DNA of 64,000 nt. It comes from Nemertoderma westbladi. Lineage: Eukaryota; Xenacoelomorpha; Nemertodermatida; Nemertodermatidae. The notes under the pieces were generated by a model. The model did no database searches, was not told the origin of the DNA, and saw only the letters and a list, made by a program, of their open reading frames with translations. This document shows positions 33,815 through 46,940 of this stretch, one piece after another (position 1 is the first letter of the stretch; every line of letters starts with the position of its first letter). The position numbers and the translations under genes are program-made. The stretch lies in assembly GCA_032718475.1 (NCBI GenBank), contig JAUCBJ010004507.1, forward strand, positions 1 through 64,000, written 5' to 3'.

Positions 33815-36800
33815 CCTGTATCACTGATTTTATATACCTACCTGTATCACTGATTTTATATACCTACCTGTATCACTGATTTTATATACCTACCTGTATC
33901 ACTGATTTTATATACCTACCTGTATCACTGATTTTATATACCTACCTGTATCACTGATTTTATATATCTGCCTGTATCACTGATTTTATATACCTACCTG
34001 TATCACTGATTTTATATACCTACCTGTATCACTGATTTTATATACCTACCTGTATCACTGATTTTATATACCTACCTGTATCACTGATTTTATATACCTA
34101 CCTGTATCACTGATTTTATATACCTACCTGTATCACTGATTTTATATACCTACCTGTATCACTGATTTTATATACCTACCTGTATCACTGATTTTATATA
34201 TCTGCCTGTATCACTGATTTTATATACCTACCTGTATCACTGATTTTATATACCTACCTGTATCACTGATTTTATATACCTACCTGTATCACTGATTTTA
34301 TATACCTACCTGTATCACTGATTTTATATACCTACCTGTATCACTGATTTTATATACCAACCTGTATCACTGATTTTATATACCTACCTGTATCACTGAT
34401 TTTATATACCTACCTGTATCACTGATTTTATATACCAACCTGTATCACTGATTTTATATACCAACCTGTATCACTGATTTTATATACCAACCTGTATCAC
34501 TGATTTTATATACCTACCTGTATCACTGATTTTATATACCTACCTGTATCACTGATTTTATGTACCTACCTGTATCACTGATTTTATATACCTACCTGTA
34601 TCACTGATTTTATATACCTACCTGTATCACTGATTTTATATACCTACCTGTATCACTGATTTTATATACCTACCTGTATCACTGATTTTATATATCTGCC
34701 TGTATCACTGATTTTATATACCTACCTGTATCACTGATTTTATATACCTACCTGTATCACTGATTTTATATACCTACCTGTATCACTGATTTTATATACC
34801 TACCTGTATCACTGATTTTATATACCTACCTGTATCACTGATTTTATATATCTGCCTGTATCACTGATTTTATATACCTACCTGTATCACTGATTTTATA
34901 TACCTACCTGTATCACTGATTTTATATACCTACCTGTATCACTGATTTTATATACCTACCTGTATCACTGATTTTATATACCTACCTGTATCACTGATTT
35001 TATATACCAACCTGTATCACTGATTTTATATACCTACCTGTATCACTGATTTTATATACCTACCTGTATCACTGATTTTATATACCAACCTGTATCACTG
35101 ATTTTATATACCAACCTGTATCACTGATTTTATATACCAACCTGTATCACTGATTTTATATACCAACCTGTATCACTGATTTTATATACCAACCTGTATC
35201 ACTGATTTTATATACCTACCTGTATCACTGATTTTATATACCTACCTGTATCACTGATTTTATATATCTACCTGTATCACTGATTTTATGTACCTACCTG
35301 TATCACTGATTTTATATACCTACCTGTATCACTGATTTTATATACCTACCTGTATCACTGATTTTATATACCTACCTGTATCACTGATTTTATATATCTG
35401 CCTGTATCACTGATTTTATATACCTACCTGTATCACTGATTTTATATACCTACCTGTATCACTGATTTTATATACCTACCTGTATCACTGATTTTATATA
35501 CCTACCTGTATCACTGATTTTATATACCTACCTGTATCACTGATTTTATATACCTACCTGTATCACTGATTTTATATACCTACCTGTATCACTGATTTTA
35601 TATATCTGCCTGTATCACTGATTTTATATACCTACCTGTATCACTGATTTTATATACCTACCTGTATCACTGATTTTATATACCTACCTGTATCACTGAT
35701 TTTATATACCTACCTGTATCACTGATTTTATATACCTACCTGTATCACTGATTTTATATACCTACCTGTATCACTGATTTTATATACCTACCTGTATCAC
35801 TGATTTTATATACCTACCTGTATCACTGATTTTATATACCTACCTGTATCACTGATTTTATATACCTACCTGTATCACTGATTTTATATACCTACCTGTA
35901 TCACTGATTTTATATACCTACCTGTATCACTGATTTTATATACCTACCTGTATCACTGATTTTATATATCTGCCTGTATCACTGATTTTATATACCTACC
36001 TGTATCACTGATTTTATATACCTACCTGTATCACTGATTTTATATACCTACCTGTATCACTGATTTTATATACCTACCTGTATCACTGATTTTATATACC
36101 TACCTGTATCACTGATTTTATATACCTACCTGTATCACTGATTTTATATACCTACCTGTATCACTGATTTTATATACCAACCTGTATCACTGATTTTATA
36201 TACCAACCTGTATCACTGATTTTATATACCTACCTGTATCACTGATTTTATATACCAACCTGTATCACTGATTTTATATACCAACCTGTATCACTGATTT
36301 TATATACCTACCTGTATCACTGATTTTATATACCAACCTGTATCACTGATTTTATATACCAACCTGTATCACTGATTTTATATACTTACCTGTATCACTG
36401 ATTTTATATACCTACCTGTATCACTGATTTTATATACCTACCTGTATCACTGATTTTATATACCTACCTGTATCACTGATTTTATATACCAACCTGTATC
36501 ACTGATTTTATATACCAACCTGTATCACTGATTTTATATACCTACCTGTATCACTGATTTTATATACCTACCTGTATCACTGATTTTATATACCTACCTG
36601 TATCACTGATTTTATATACCAACCTGTATCACTGATTTTATATACCAACCTGTATCACTGATTTTATATACCAACCTGTATCACTGATTTTATATACCTA
36701 CCTGTATCACTGATTTTATGTACCTACCTGTATCACTGATTTTATATACCTACCTGTATCACTGATTTTATATACCTACCTGTATCACTGATTTTATATA

Positions 36801-37465
36801 CCTACCTGTATCACTGATTTTATATATCTGCCTGTATCACTGATTTTATATACCTACCTGTATCACTGATTTTATATACCTACCTGTATCACTGATTTTA
36901 TATATCTGCCTGTATCACTGATTTTATATACCTACCTGTATCACTGATTTTATATACCTACCTGTATCACTGATTTTATATATCTGCCTGTATCACTGAT
37001 TTTATATATCTGCCTGTATCACTGATTTTATATACCTACCTGTATCACTGATTTTATATATCTGCCTGTATCACTGATTTTATATACCTACCTGTATCAC
37101 TGATTTTATATACCTACCTGTATCACTGATTTTATATACCTACCTGTATCACTGATTTTATATACCTACCTGTATCACTGATTTTATATACCTACCTGTA
37201 TCACTGATTTTATATATCTGCCTGTATCACTGATTTTATATACCTACCTGTATCACTGATTTTATATACCTACCTGTATCACTGATTTTATATACCTACC
37301 TGTATCACTGATTTTATATATCTGCCTGTATCACTGATTTTATATACCTACCTGTATCACTGATTTTATATATCTGCCTGTATCACTGATTTTATATACC
37401 TACCTGTATCACTGATTTTATATACCTACCTGTATCACTGATTTTATATACCTACCTGTATCACT
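33815..37465 (+). repeat. 26-bp satellite, about 140 copies
   Basis: Head-to-tail units of 26 bp containing CCTGTATCACTGATTTTATA followed by TACCTA. Three main variant types differ in the last bases (TACCTA, TACCAA, TATCTG) and occur in recurring orders, indicating multi-unit duplication. Every unit contains TTTTATATA, a TATA-like string, on the plus strand. The array abuts the 5' side of the minus-strand GPCR 2 gene. All reading frames are quickly closed. Confidence 0.95.
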
Positions 37466-38520
37466 GTGTAATTGCTGTATTAATAAATAGTTCACACATG
37501 AAGATCCAACTTCCAACTTGAACGTAAAACAACTCAGAACTCCCGAGTTATCACGAATGATATTGTACTTGCTTGGTTTGTAATAACTAACTAATACAAC
37601 ATGGGTAATTTTCAATGCTCTTCAAAGCTTCCCACCCCCTATCTTTGATATCGCGATTCAAATTTCTTGAGGATAATGGAATACCTGATGAGATAATTGC
37701 GCGTCGCTTAGTTATAGCTCCACAACATTATTTTCTACCAGTAGAACCTGTGCTGCTTGCTATAGGGCAGTTGCTGTAATTTAATAAAGTGGTAGATTGA
37801 TTATAAGACTTAAATTAAATAGTTATTGCTCAAAACTCAACACTATTTACTCACTTGTCTAACGTCCTGCATGTTATGTATAACCTCGCCTAATTAATAT
37901 TTTTTGTTCAACTTAATGTTTAGGCTGGTAAATACAGTATATAAGTATGCTATTAGTAATAATCGCGTACAGCCAGCAGTGCGTTAGTGCAAACTGTTGG
38001 CCATTATGATTGTCATTATATTGTTCTATTATTCTAACAATTTGGACTGTGAACTTTAGATGTTCCGGTATAACGTTTTTAAGCAGGTAGCTCTTGCTAT
38101 TGATTGAGGGACTTGGGTGTATTTCCTGTCACGACTTAGGGATATGGGTTCCCCTGTATATTACTTAACTATAATATATAATCTTTGTTAATTGGTTATG
38201 AATTTTAAGTGCAGATCCTATTAGTTTGTGCTAAGAAAACAAAGTATTTCAGATATCCTGTATTCAAATTCAAAAGTGGTAATGGAAATGATTCAATGTG
38301 GGATGATACCAAAAATGATACCATCAAAAAAATGATGAACATACCAAAGTGTCAGTTTATTAAGTGGTGTTGTTTATTTATTTAACCATTTATGTGTGTG
38401 AGACACTACTAATTACTCAAGTACATATTTGATTCCATATGGCTATTAATTAATGAATTGGAGTTGAACTGATAATGCAAAACTGTAATATATGATGTTT
38501 TAATATGATTTAGTTCAGAA
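37466..38520. other. Intergenic stretch between the 26-bp satellite and the hammerhead repeat
   Basis: AT-rich sequence with no recognisable gene, splice signals or repeat ends. Confidence 0.4.
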
Positions 38521-38534
38521 ATTGAAAAAATGAG

Positions 38535-38640
38535 GAAGCGCGTCACTGGGGATTGAACCAGCGCTATACGTACGTTTCGGCCACTCAGGCCTCATCAGAA
38601 GCGCTAACCAGTTCAGCCACGTGTCCCTGACAATGGCTTG
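38535..38640 (-). mobile_element. tRNA-like SINE-type repeat containing a hammerhead motif
   Basis: On the minus strand: GGGACACGTGGCTGAACTGG with box A (TGGCTGAACTGG), then TTAGCGCTT, the hammerhead core, and box B GGTTCAATCC (38559-38550) within a T-arm-like CTGGTTCAATCCCCAG. The ribozyme thus sits where a tRNA's anticodon arm and variable region would be. Pol III-driven, SINE-like repeats with hammerheads are known from schistosomes (Sm-alpha). Only one copy is visible here and its outer limits are not defined by duplications. Confidence 0.65.
38560..38606 (-). ncRNA. Type I hammerhead ribozyme motif
   Basis: Minus-strand order: stem I strand AGCGCTT (38605-38599), core CTGATGAG (38598-38591), stem II GGCC-TGAGT-GGCC, core CGAAAC (38579-38574), a minimal stem III with loop (ACGTACGT), cleavage triplet GTA, then stem I strand TAGCGC (38566-38561). 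All invariant core bases of the hammerhead (CUGAUGA, GAAA and an NUH site) are present, and both outer helices pair. The very short stem III is typical of the minimal hammerheads in animal retroelements, which usually act as dimers. Predicted role: self-cleavage of the repeat transcript. Confidence 0.75.
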
Positions 38641-38764
38641 TTTATTTAGTCCACTTCTAAAACACTTAAACTTAAAACTACTTAAAAACACTTAAAAATA
38701 TAATTTTTACAATTACATTATAAGCTGAACTCAAATTCAACTAAGTGCAGCTTCATGAAAAATA

Positions 38765-41700
38765 AGTTCGGTTACTGCGTTGTAATTAGTTCGGTTACTG
38801 TGTTGTAATTAGTTCGGTTACTGCGTTGTAATTAGTTCGGTTATTGTGTTGTAATTAGTTCGCTTACTGCGTTGTAATTAGTTCGCTTACTGCGTTGTAA
38901 TTAGTTCGGTTACTGCGTTGTAATTAGTTCGGTTACTGCGTTGTAATTAGTTCGGTTACTGTGTTGTAATTAGTTCTGTTACTGCGTTGTAATTAGTTCG
39001 GTTACTGCGTTGTAATTAGTTCGGTTACTGCGTTGTAATTAGTTCGGTTACTGCGTTGTAATTAGTTCTGTTACTGCGTTGTAATTAGTTCGGTTACTGC
39101 GTTGTAATTAGTTCGGTTACTGCGTTGTAATTAGTTCGGTTACTGCGTTGTAATTAGTTCGGTTACTGCGTTGTAATTAGTTCGGTTATTGTGTTGTAAT
39201 TAGTTCGGTTACTGCGTTGTAATTAGTTCGGTTACTGCGTTGTAATTAGTTCGGTTATTGTGTTGTAATTAGTTCGCTTACTGCGTTGTAATTAGTTCGG
39301 TTACTGCGTTGTAATTAGTTCGGTTACTGCGTTGTAATTAGTTCGGTTACTGTGTTGTAATTAGTTCGGTTACTGCGTTGTAATTAGTTCGGTTACTGCG
39401 TTGTAATTAGTTCGGTTACTGCGTTGTAATTAGTTCGGTTACTGCGTTGTAATTAGTTCTGTTACTGCGTTGTAATTAGTTCGGTTACTGCGTTGTAATT
39501 AGTTCGGTTACTGCGTTGTAATTAGTTCGGTTACTGCGTTGTAATTAGTTCGGTTACTGCGTTGTAATTAGTTCGGTTACTGCGTTGTAATTAGATCGGT
39601 TACTGTGTTGTAATTAGTTCGGTTACTGCGTTGTAATTAGTTCGCTTACTGCGTTGTAATTAGTTCGGTTACTGCGTTGTAATTAGTTCGGTTACTGCGT
39701 TGTAATTAGTTCTGTTACTGCGTTGTAATTAGTTCGGTTACTGTGTTGTAATTAGTTCGGTTACTGTGTTGCAATTAGTTCGGTTACTGCGTTGTAATTA
39801 GTTCGGTTACTGTGTTGTAATTAGTTCGGTTACTGTGTTGTAATTAGTTCGGTTACTGCGTTGTAATTAGTTCTGTTACTGCGTTGTAATTAGTTCGGTT
39901 ACTGCGTTGTAATTAGATCGGTTACTGTGTTGTAATTAGTTCGGTTACTGCGTTGTAATTAGTTCGGTTACTGCGTTGTAATTAGTTCGGTTACTGTGTT
40001 GTAATTAGTTCGGTTACTGCGTTGTAATTAGTTCGGTTACTGCGTTGTAATTAGTTCGGTTACTGCGTTGTAATTAGTTCGGTTACTGCGTTGTAATTAG
40101 TTCGGTTACTGCGTTGTAATTAGTTCGGTTACTGTGTTGTAATTAGTTCGGTTACTGTGTTGTAATTAGTTCGGTTACTGCGTTGTAATTAGTTCTGTTA
40201 CTGCGTTGTAATTAGTTCGGTTACTGCGTTGTAATTAGTTCGGTTACTGCGTTGTAATTAGTTCGGTTACTGCGTTGTAATTAGTTCGCTTACTGCGTTG
40301 TAATTAGTTCGGTTACTGCGTTGTAATTAGTTCGGTTGCTGCGTTGTAATTAGTTCGGTTACTGCGTTGTAATTAGTTCGGTTACTGCGTTGTAATTAGT
40401 TCGGTTACTGCGTTGTAATTTGTTCGGTTGCTGCGTTGTAATTAGTTCGGTTGCTGCGTTGTAATTAGTTCGCTTACTGCGTTGTAATTAGTTCGGTTAC
40501 TGCGTTGTAATTAGTTCGGTTACTGCGTTGTAATTAGTTCGGTTACTGCGTTGTAATTAGTTCGGTTACTGCGTTGTAATTAGTTCGGTTACTGCGTTGT
40601 AATTAGTTCGGTTACTGCGTTGTAATTAGTTCGGTTACTGCGTTGTAATTAGTTCGCTTACTGCGTTGTAATTAGTTCGGTTACTGCGTTGTAATTAGTT
40701 CGGTTACTGCGTTGTAATTAGTTCGGTTACTGCGTTGTAATTAGTTCGGTTACTGCGTTGTAATTAGTTCTGTTACTGCGTTGTAATTAGTTCGGTTACT
40801 GTGTTGTAATTAGTTCGGTTACTGTGTTGCAATTAGTTCGGTTACTGCGTTGTAATTAGTTCGGTTACTGCGTTGTAATTAGTTCGGTTACTGTGTTGTA
40901 ATTAGTTCGGTTACTGTGTTGTAATTAGTTCGGTTACTGCGTTGTAATTAGTTCTGTTACTGCGTTGTAATTAGTTCGGTTATTGCGTTGTAATTAGATC
41001 GGTTACTGTGTTGTAATTAGTTCGGTTACTGCGTTGTAATTAGTTCGGTTACTGCGTTGTAATTAGTTCGGTTACTGTGTTGTAATTAGTTCGGTTACTG
41101 TGTTGTAATTAGTTCGGTTACTGCGTTGTAATTAGTTCTGTTACTGCGTTGTAATTAGTTCGGTTACTGCGTTGTAATTAGATCGGTTACTGTGTTGTAA
41201 TTAGTTCGGTTACTGCGTTGTAATTAGTTCGGTTACTGCGTTGTAATTAGTTCGGTTACTGCGTTGTAATTAGTTCGGTTACTGCGTTGTAATTAGTTCG
41301 GTTACTGCGTTGTAATTAGTTCGGTTACTGCGTTGTAATTAGATCGGTTACTGCGTTGTAATTAGTTCGGTTACTGCGTTGTAAATAGTTAGGTTACTAT
41401 GTTGTAATTAGTTCGGTTACTGTGTTGTAATTAGTTCGGTTACTGCGTTGTAATTAGTTCGGTTACTGCGTTGTAATTAGTTCGGTTACTGCATTGTAAT
41501 TAGTTCGGTTACTGCATTGTAATTAGTTCGGTTACTGCGTTGTAAATAGTTCGGTTACTATGTTGTAATTAGTTCGGTTACTGTGTTGTAATTAGTTCGG
41601 TTACTGCGTTGTAATTAGTTCGGTTACTGCGTTGTAATTAGTTCGGTTACTGCATTGTAATTAGTTCGGTTACTGCATTGTAATTAGTTCGGTTACTGCG

Positions 41701-44700
41701 TTGTAATTAGTTCGGTTACTGCGTTGTAATTAGTTCGCTTACTGCGTTGTAATTAGTTCGGTTACTGCATTGTAATTAGTTCGGTTACTGCGTTGTAATT
41801 AGTTCGGTTACTGCGTTGTAATTAGATCGGTTACTGTGTTGTAATTAGTTCGGTTACTGCGTTGTAATTAGTTCGGTTACTGCGTTGTAATTAGTTCGGT
41901 TACTGTGTTGTAATTAGTTCGGTTACTGTGTTGTAATTAGTTCGGTTACTGTGTTGTAATTAGTTCGGTTACTGCGTTGTAATTAGTTCGGTTACTGCGT
42001 TGTAATTAGTTCGGTTACTGCGTTGTAATTAGTTCTGTTACTGCGTTGTAATTAGTTCGGTTACTGCGTTGTAATTAGTTCGGTTACTGCGTTGTAATTA
42101 GTTCGGTTACTGCGTTGTAATTAGTTCGGTTACTGCGTTGTAATTAGTTCGGTTACTGCGTTGTAATTAGTTCGGTTACTGCGTTGTAATTAGTTCGGTT
42201 ACTGCGTTGTAATTAGTTCGGTTACTGCGTTGTAATTAGTTCGGTTACTGTGTTGTAATTAGTTCGGTTACTGCGTTGTAATTAGTTCGGTTACTGCGTT
42301 GTAATTAGTTCTGTTACTGCGTTGTAATTAGTTCGGTTACTGCGTTGTAATTAGTTCGGTTACTGCGTTGTAATTAGTTCGGTTACTGCGTTGTAATTAG
42401 TTCGGTTACTGCGTTGTAATTAGTTCGACTACTGCGTTGTAATTAGTTCGGTTACTGCGTTGTAATTAATTCGGTTACTGCGTTGTAATTAGTTCGGTTA
42501 CTTTATTGTAATTAGTTCGGTTACTGTGTTGTAATTAGTTCGGTTACTACGTTGTAATTAGTTCGGTTACTGCGTTGTAATTAGTTCGGTTACTGCGTTG
42601 TAATTAGTTCTGTTACTGCGTTGTAAAACGTTCGGTTACTGCGTTGTAATTAGTTCAACTACTGCGTTGTAATTAGTTCGGTTACTGCGTTGTAATTAGT
42701 TCTGTTACTGCGTTGTAATTAGTTCGGTTACTGCGTTGTAATTAGTTCGGTTACTGCGTTGTAATTAGTTCGGTTACTGCGTTGTAATTAGTTCGGTTAC
42801 TGCATTGTAATTAGTTCGGTTACTGCATTGTAATTAGTTCGGTTACTGCGTTGTAATTAGTTCGGTTACTGCGTTGTAATTAGTTCGCTTACTGCGTTGT
42901 AATTAGTTCGGTTACTGCGTTGTAATTAGTTCGGTTACTGCGTTGTAATTAGTTCGGTTACTGCGTTGTAATTAGTTCGGTTACTGCGTTGTAATTAGTT
43001 CGGTTACTGCGTTGTAATTAGTTCGGTTACTGCGTTGTAATTAGATCGGTTACTGTGTTGTAATTAGTTCGGTTACTGCGTTGTAATTAGTTCGGTTACT
43101 GCGTTGTAATTAGTTCGGTTACTGCGTTGTAATTAGTTCGGTTACTGCATTGTAATTAGTTCGGTTACTGCATTGTAATTAGTTCGGTTACTGCGTTGTA
43201 ATTAGTTCGGTTACTGCGTTGTAATTAGTTCGGTTACTGCATTGTAATTAGTTCGGTTACTGCATTGTAATTAGTTCGGTTACTGCGTTGTAATTAGTTC
43301 GGTTACTGCGTTGTAATTAGTTCGGTTACTGCGTTGTAATTAGTTCGGTTACTGCGTTGTAATTAGTTCGGTTACTGCGTTGTAATTAGTTCGGTTACTG
43401 CGTTGTAATTAGTTCGGTTGCTGCGTTGTAATTAGTTCGGTTACTGCGTTGTAATTAGTTCGGTTACTGCGTTGTAATTAGTTCGGTTACTGCGTTGTAA
43501 TTAGTTCGGTTACTGCGTTGTAATTAGTTCGGTTACTGTGTTGTATTAGTTCGGTTACTGCGTTGTAATTAGTTCGGTTACTGCGTTGTAATTAGTTCTG
43601 TTACTGCGTTGTAATTAGTTCGGTTACTGCGTTGTAATTAGTTCGGTTACTGCGTTGTAATTAGTTCGGTTACTGCGTTGTAATTAGTTCGGTTACTGCG
43701 TTGTAATTAGTTCGACTACTGCGTTGTAATTAGTTCGGTTACTGCGTTGTAATTAATTCGGTTACTGCGTTGTAATTAGTTCGGTTACTTTATTGTAATT
43801 AGTTCGGTTACTGTGTTGTAATTAGTTCGGTTACTACGTTGTAATTAGTTCGGTTACTGCGTTGTAATTAGTTCGGTTACTGCGTTGTAATTAGTTCTGT
43901 TACTGCGTTGTAAAACGTTCGGTTACTGCGTTGTAATTAGTTCAACTACTGCGTTGTAATTAGTTCTGTTACTGCGTTGTAATTAGTTCTGTTACTGCGT
44001 TGTAATTAGTTCGGTTACTGCGTTGTAAATAGTTCGGTTACTGCGTTGTAAATAGTTCGGTTACTGCGTTGTAATTAGTTCGGTTACTGCGTCGTAATTA
44101 GTTCGGTTACTGCGTTGTAATTAGTTCTGTTACTGCGTTGTAATTAGTTCTGTTACTGCGTTGTAATTAGTTCGGTTACTGCGTCGTAATTAGTTCGGTT
44201 ACTGCGTTGTAATTAGTTCGGTTACTGTGTTGTATTAGTTCGGTTACTGCGTTGTAATTAGTTCGGTTACTGCGTTGTAATTAGTTCTGTTACTGCGTTG
44301 TAATTAGTTCGGTTACTGCGTTGTAATTAGTTCGGTTACTGCGTTGTAATTAGTTCGGTTACTGCGTTGTAATTAGTTCGGTTACTGCGTTGTAATTAGT
44401 TCGACTACTGCGTTGTAATTAGTTCGGTTACTGCGTTGTAATTAATTCGGTTACTGCGTTGTAATTAGTTCGGTTACTTTATTGTAATTAGTTCGGTTAC
44501 TGTGTTGTAATTAGTTCGGTTACTACGTTGTAATTAGTTCGGTTACTGCGTTGTAATTAGTTCGGTTACTGCGTTGTAATTAGTTCTGTTACTGCGTTGT
44601 AAAACGTTCGGTTACTGCGTTGTAATTAGTTCAACTACTGCGTTGTAATTAGTTCTGTTACTGCGTTGTAATTAGTTCTGTTACTGCGTTGTAATTAGTT

Positions 44701-44851
44701 CGGTTACTGCGTTGTAAATAGTTCGGTTACTGCGTTGTAAATAGTTCGGTTACTGCGTTGTAATTAGTTCGGTTACTGCGTCGTAATTAGTTCGGTTACT
44801 GCGTTGTAATTAGTTCTGTTACTGCGTTGTAAATAGTTCGGTTACTGCGTT
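38765..44851 (+). repeat. 23-bp satellite, about 264 copies
   Basis: Head-to-tail units of GGTTACTGCGTTGTAATTAG plus TTC. Common variants are TGTGTTG, TTCTGTTACTG, TTCGCTTACTG, TAGATCGG and GCATTG. Rare markers recur at fixed distances: GTTACTTTATTG near 42501, 43789 and 44477, and TTGTAAAACGTTCGG near 42622, 43910 and 44598. This shows higher-order copies of about 1288 and 688 bp. The array runs directly into GCGTTTCGGCAAAAAG of the next element. It is non-coding. Confidence 0.95.
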
Positions 44852-45224
44852 GCGTTTCGGCAAAAAGTTGCGTTTCGTAAAAAGAGAAAAATAAATTTCT
44901 AGATGTGTTGGATCAGGGTTGAATTCAATAATTAAAATTGGAGTGGTCTTCATGACAATAATATGCTAGGTATTAATAAGTACACAGTACTAATATTATT
45001 TTATTTATTTGTGTGGAATTAATTTCGCACTTCAAATCGCCAGGGCGACATATTTCCTAACTTTATATCGCAGTGCGACATTATTTCTCAGTACGTCCCT
45101 ACGCCATACATTTTACTATGTATGTCCAGTATATCTGGTATGTCACCTCGTCATTAATAGGCTTTTCTAGAAAGTTTAACTGCATAACTACAAATAATTC
45201 CCCACAAATAATAAAATTAGATTC

Positions 45225-45500
45225 GCCATTGTTCATAATTATTATAACTTTTTGTTGGGCACAGCTTTGCAAAGTCGACAATGACGTCCAGGTGGGATCG
45301 AACTGGTGACCTCCGGGTTGGAAGTCTGACGTTCTAACCATTCAGCTAGTGGCTCAGGTAAAAGATAGACATGGAAATTCTACATGATACCTTGTACAGT
45401 ATATCCGCAATTTACATCATCATGGCCTCCCTCCCATCTGTCTATACCATCACTTGCTGCCACTGGGCTCAACCCTACTTTACTTGGCCGTCTTTAACCA
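45225..45500 (-). mobile_element. Dispersed repeat with tRNA-like pol III promoter (copy 2)
   Basis: Minus-strand counterpart of 17235-17500. Box A TAGCTGAATGGTTAGAACG and box B AGTTCGATCCC are present (this copy has the better box B), and the flanking words GGCAGCAAGTGATGG, AAGGTATCATGT and GTCTATCTTTTACCTGAGCC match. Short frames across it (for example 45371-45556) are repeat sequence, not genes. Confidence 0.7.
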
Positions 45501-45816
45501 CTCGCTACAATGAAAGGGTAGTGTATATTAACCATGAACCATCACGGCCACAATGACTAATTAAACACTCTAACTACTAATTTAGTTTATGCATTATTAT
45601 TATTTTTATATTTCTATAGCGCCAAATTTACATGAAAACACCCTGTGGTGCTGAAACTTATTTTCAACTCTTAAGTTTCGATTTAAAAAGTTCAAAGCCG
45701 TCCACCTATTATTTCCGGTAATTCGTTCCTAAAACTACAATGAGAACATCACAGATGGCAGGGCAGTCCGCGTATATTTAAATCAAACCAAACCTAAGCA
45801 GTGAAACTATATCAAA

Positions 45817-46940
45817 TTTGTGGGGCGAGTCAAAACTGCGAGCCAGGCCGTTTTCTAAAAGTCTCTGGGGGTTTGTGTGTGTATGAAGCCGTAATTGTCG
45901 GAAGCCAATATATATATAACTAGTCATAGTAAAATTATAATTGTTAGCTAAGATGGCTTGCAGCTTTTGCTGCACAAAGGCCCCACTCGTGTTATTGTGG
46001 GGCGAGCGACGAAAGTAAGCGAGCTTAGCATACAGGTACCACTAACTCAATCGGTGTGTCTGTTGGTCTGTTGATCTGTTGTTCTGTCGATCTGTTGTGG
46101 GGCGAGCGACGAAAGTAAGCGAGCTTAGCATACAGGTACCACTAACTCAATCGGTGTGTCTGTTGTTCTGTCGATCTGTTGTTCTGTTGTGTCCAATTTT
46201 AAACGTTAATAACTCAGCCAAATGTTAATGAAATTTAACCAAACTTGGTACACATAAAGTATGGCCAAAGTTTAGAAGTTTTTCAAGTTGAATTTTCGCG
46301 TGGCCTTCGAGAAGCTAAGATAATAGCAGTTAATTAGTTAATTAAGTTGATTAGGGTAAAAACATAAATTTCAACCTGCCCCCTTAAAGGATATGAATCA
46401 TTTTCTAGTATAAGATTTAAATAATTATACTTAAAAGTTATACAGCTGTAATCCCCATACACCATTCCATTATAGTTTTTAATTAGTTCAAGAGATTTGC
46501 TTTACGAAATGTATTTTTAATGGATCTAAACGTAATTAAATTAAGATGCATTCCATCACTCTATACTTCCAGTCTCATCATTCCTTGACATTCTTGATAT
46601 TGCCTAGATGGGAAACATTCCAATCATCCTTCCACTGAGCTTATTGCTCTATCTTGCACAATGATTGGCTAAATTTAATGGTGATTCTTTAGATATTAGC
46701 TAAATGATTTCGTTGAGGCATTGACATGATAAATTAATATTTCAGTATCAATACTATCGGCATAAGGTAAGGGGAACTTTCCTTTCTTCTTTGATTTATT
46801 CTTATAGGCGGTTTGGTTAAATTTCTTATTTATTTATTTAGATTTCTTAAGTACCGATTTTGGGATAGAATTGCTCAATTGTAATCTGTATCTGATAACT
46901 GAGCCTCGTCCTGCGCGATGGCCCCACGAACGTGTTATTT
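45817..46940 (+). repeat. Dispersed repeat with GTGGGGC termini (copy 2, with a truncated copy in front)
   Basis: From 45996 the order GTGGGGCGAGCGACGAAAGT, GGTACCACTAACTC, TTAATAACTCAGCC, AAACTTGGTACAC, AAAGTTTAGAAG and finally GATGGCCCCACGAACGTGTT matches copy 1 at 30753-31366. The first ~100 bases are duplicated (from 45996 and about 46095). Directly in front, 45817-45996 begins GTGGGGCGAG and ends GGCCCCACTCGTGTTATT, consistent with a short internally deleted copy abutting the longer one. Confidence 0.55.

Noticed and set aside
45073-45556. Small genes on either strand
   Set aside because: They lie within the dispersed tRNA-like repeat shared with 17235-17500 and show no protein conservation between the two copies.
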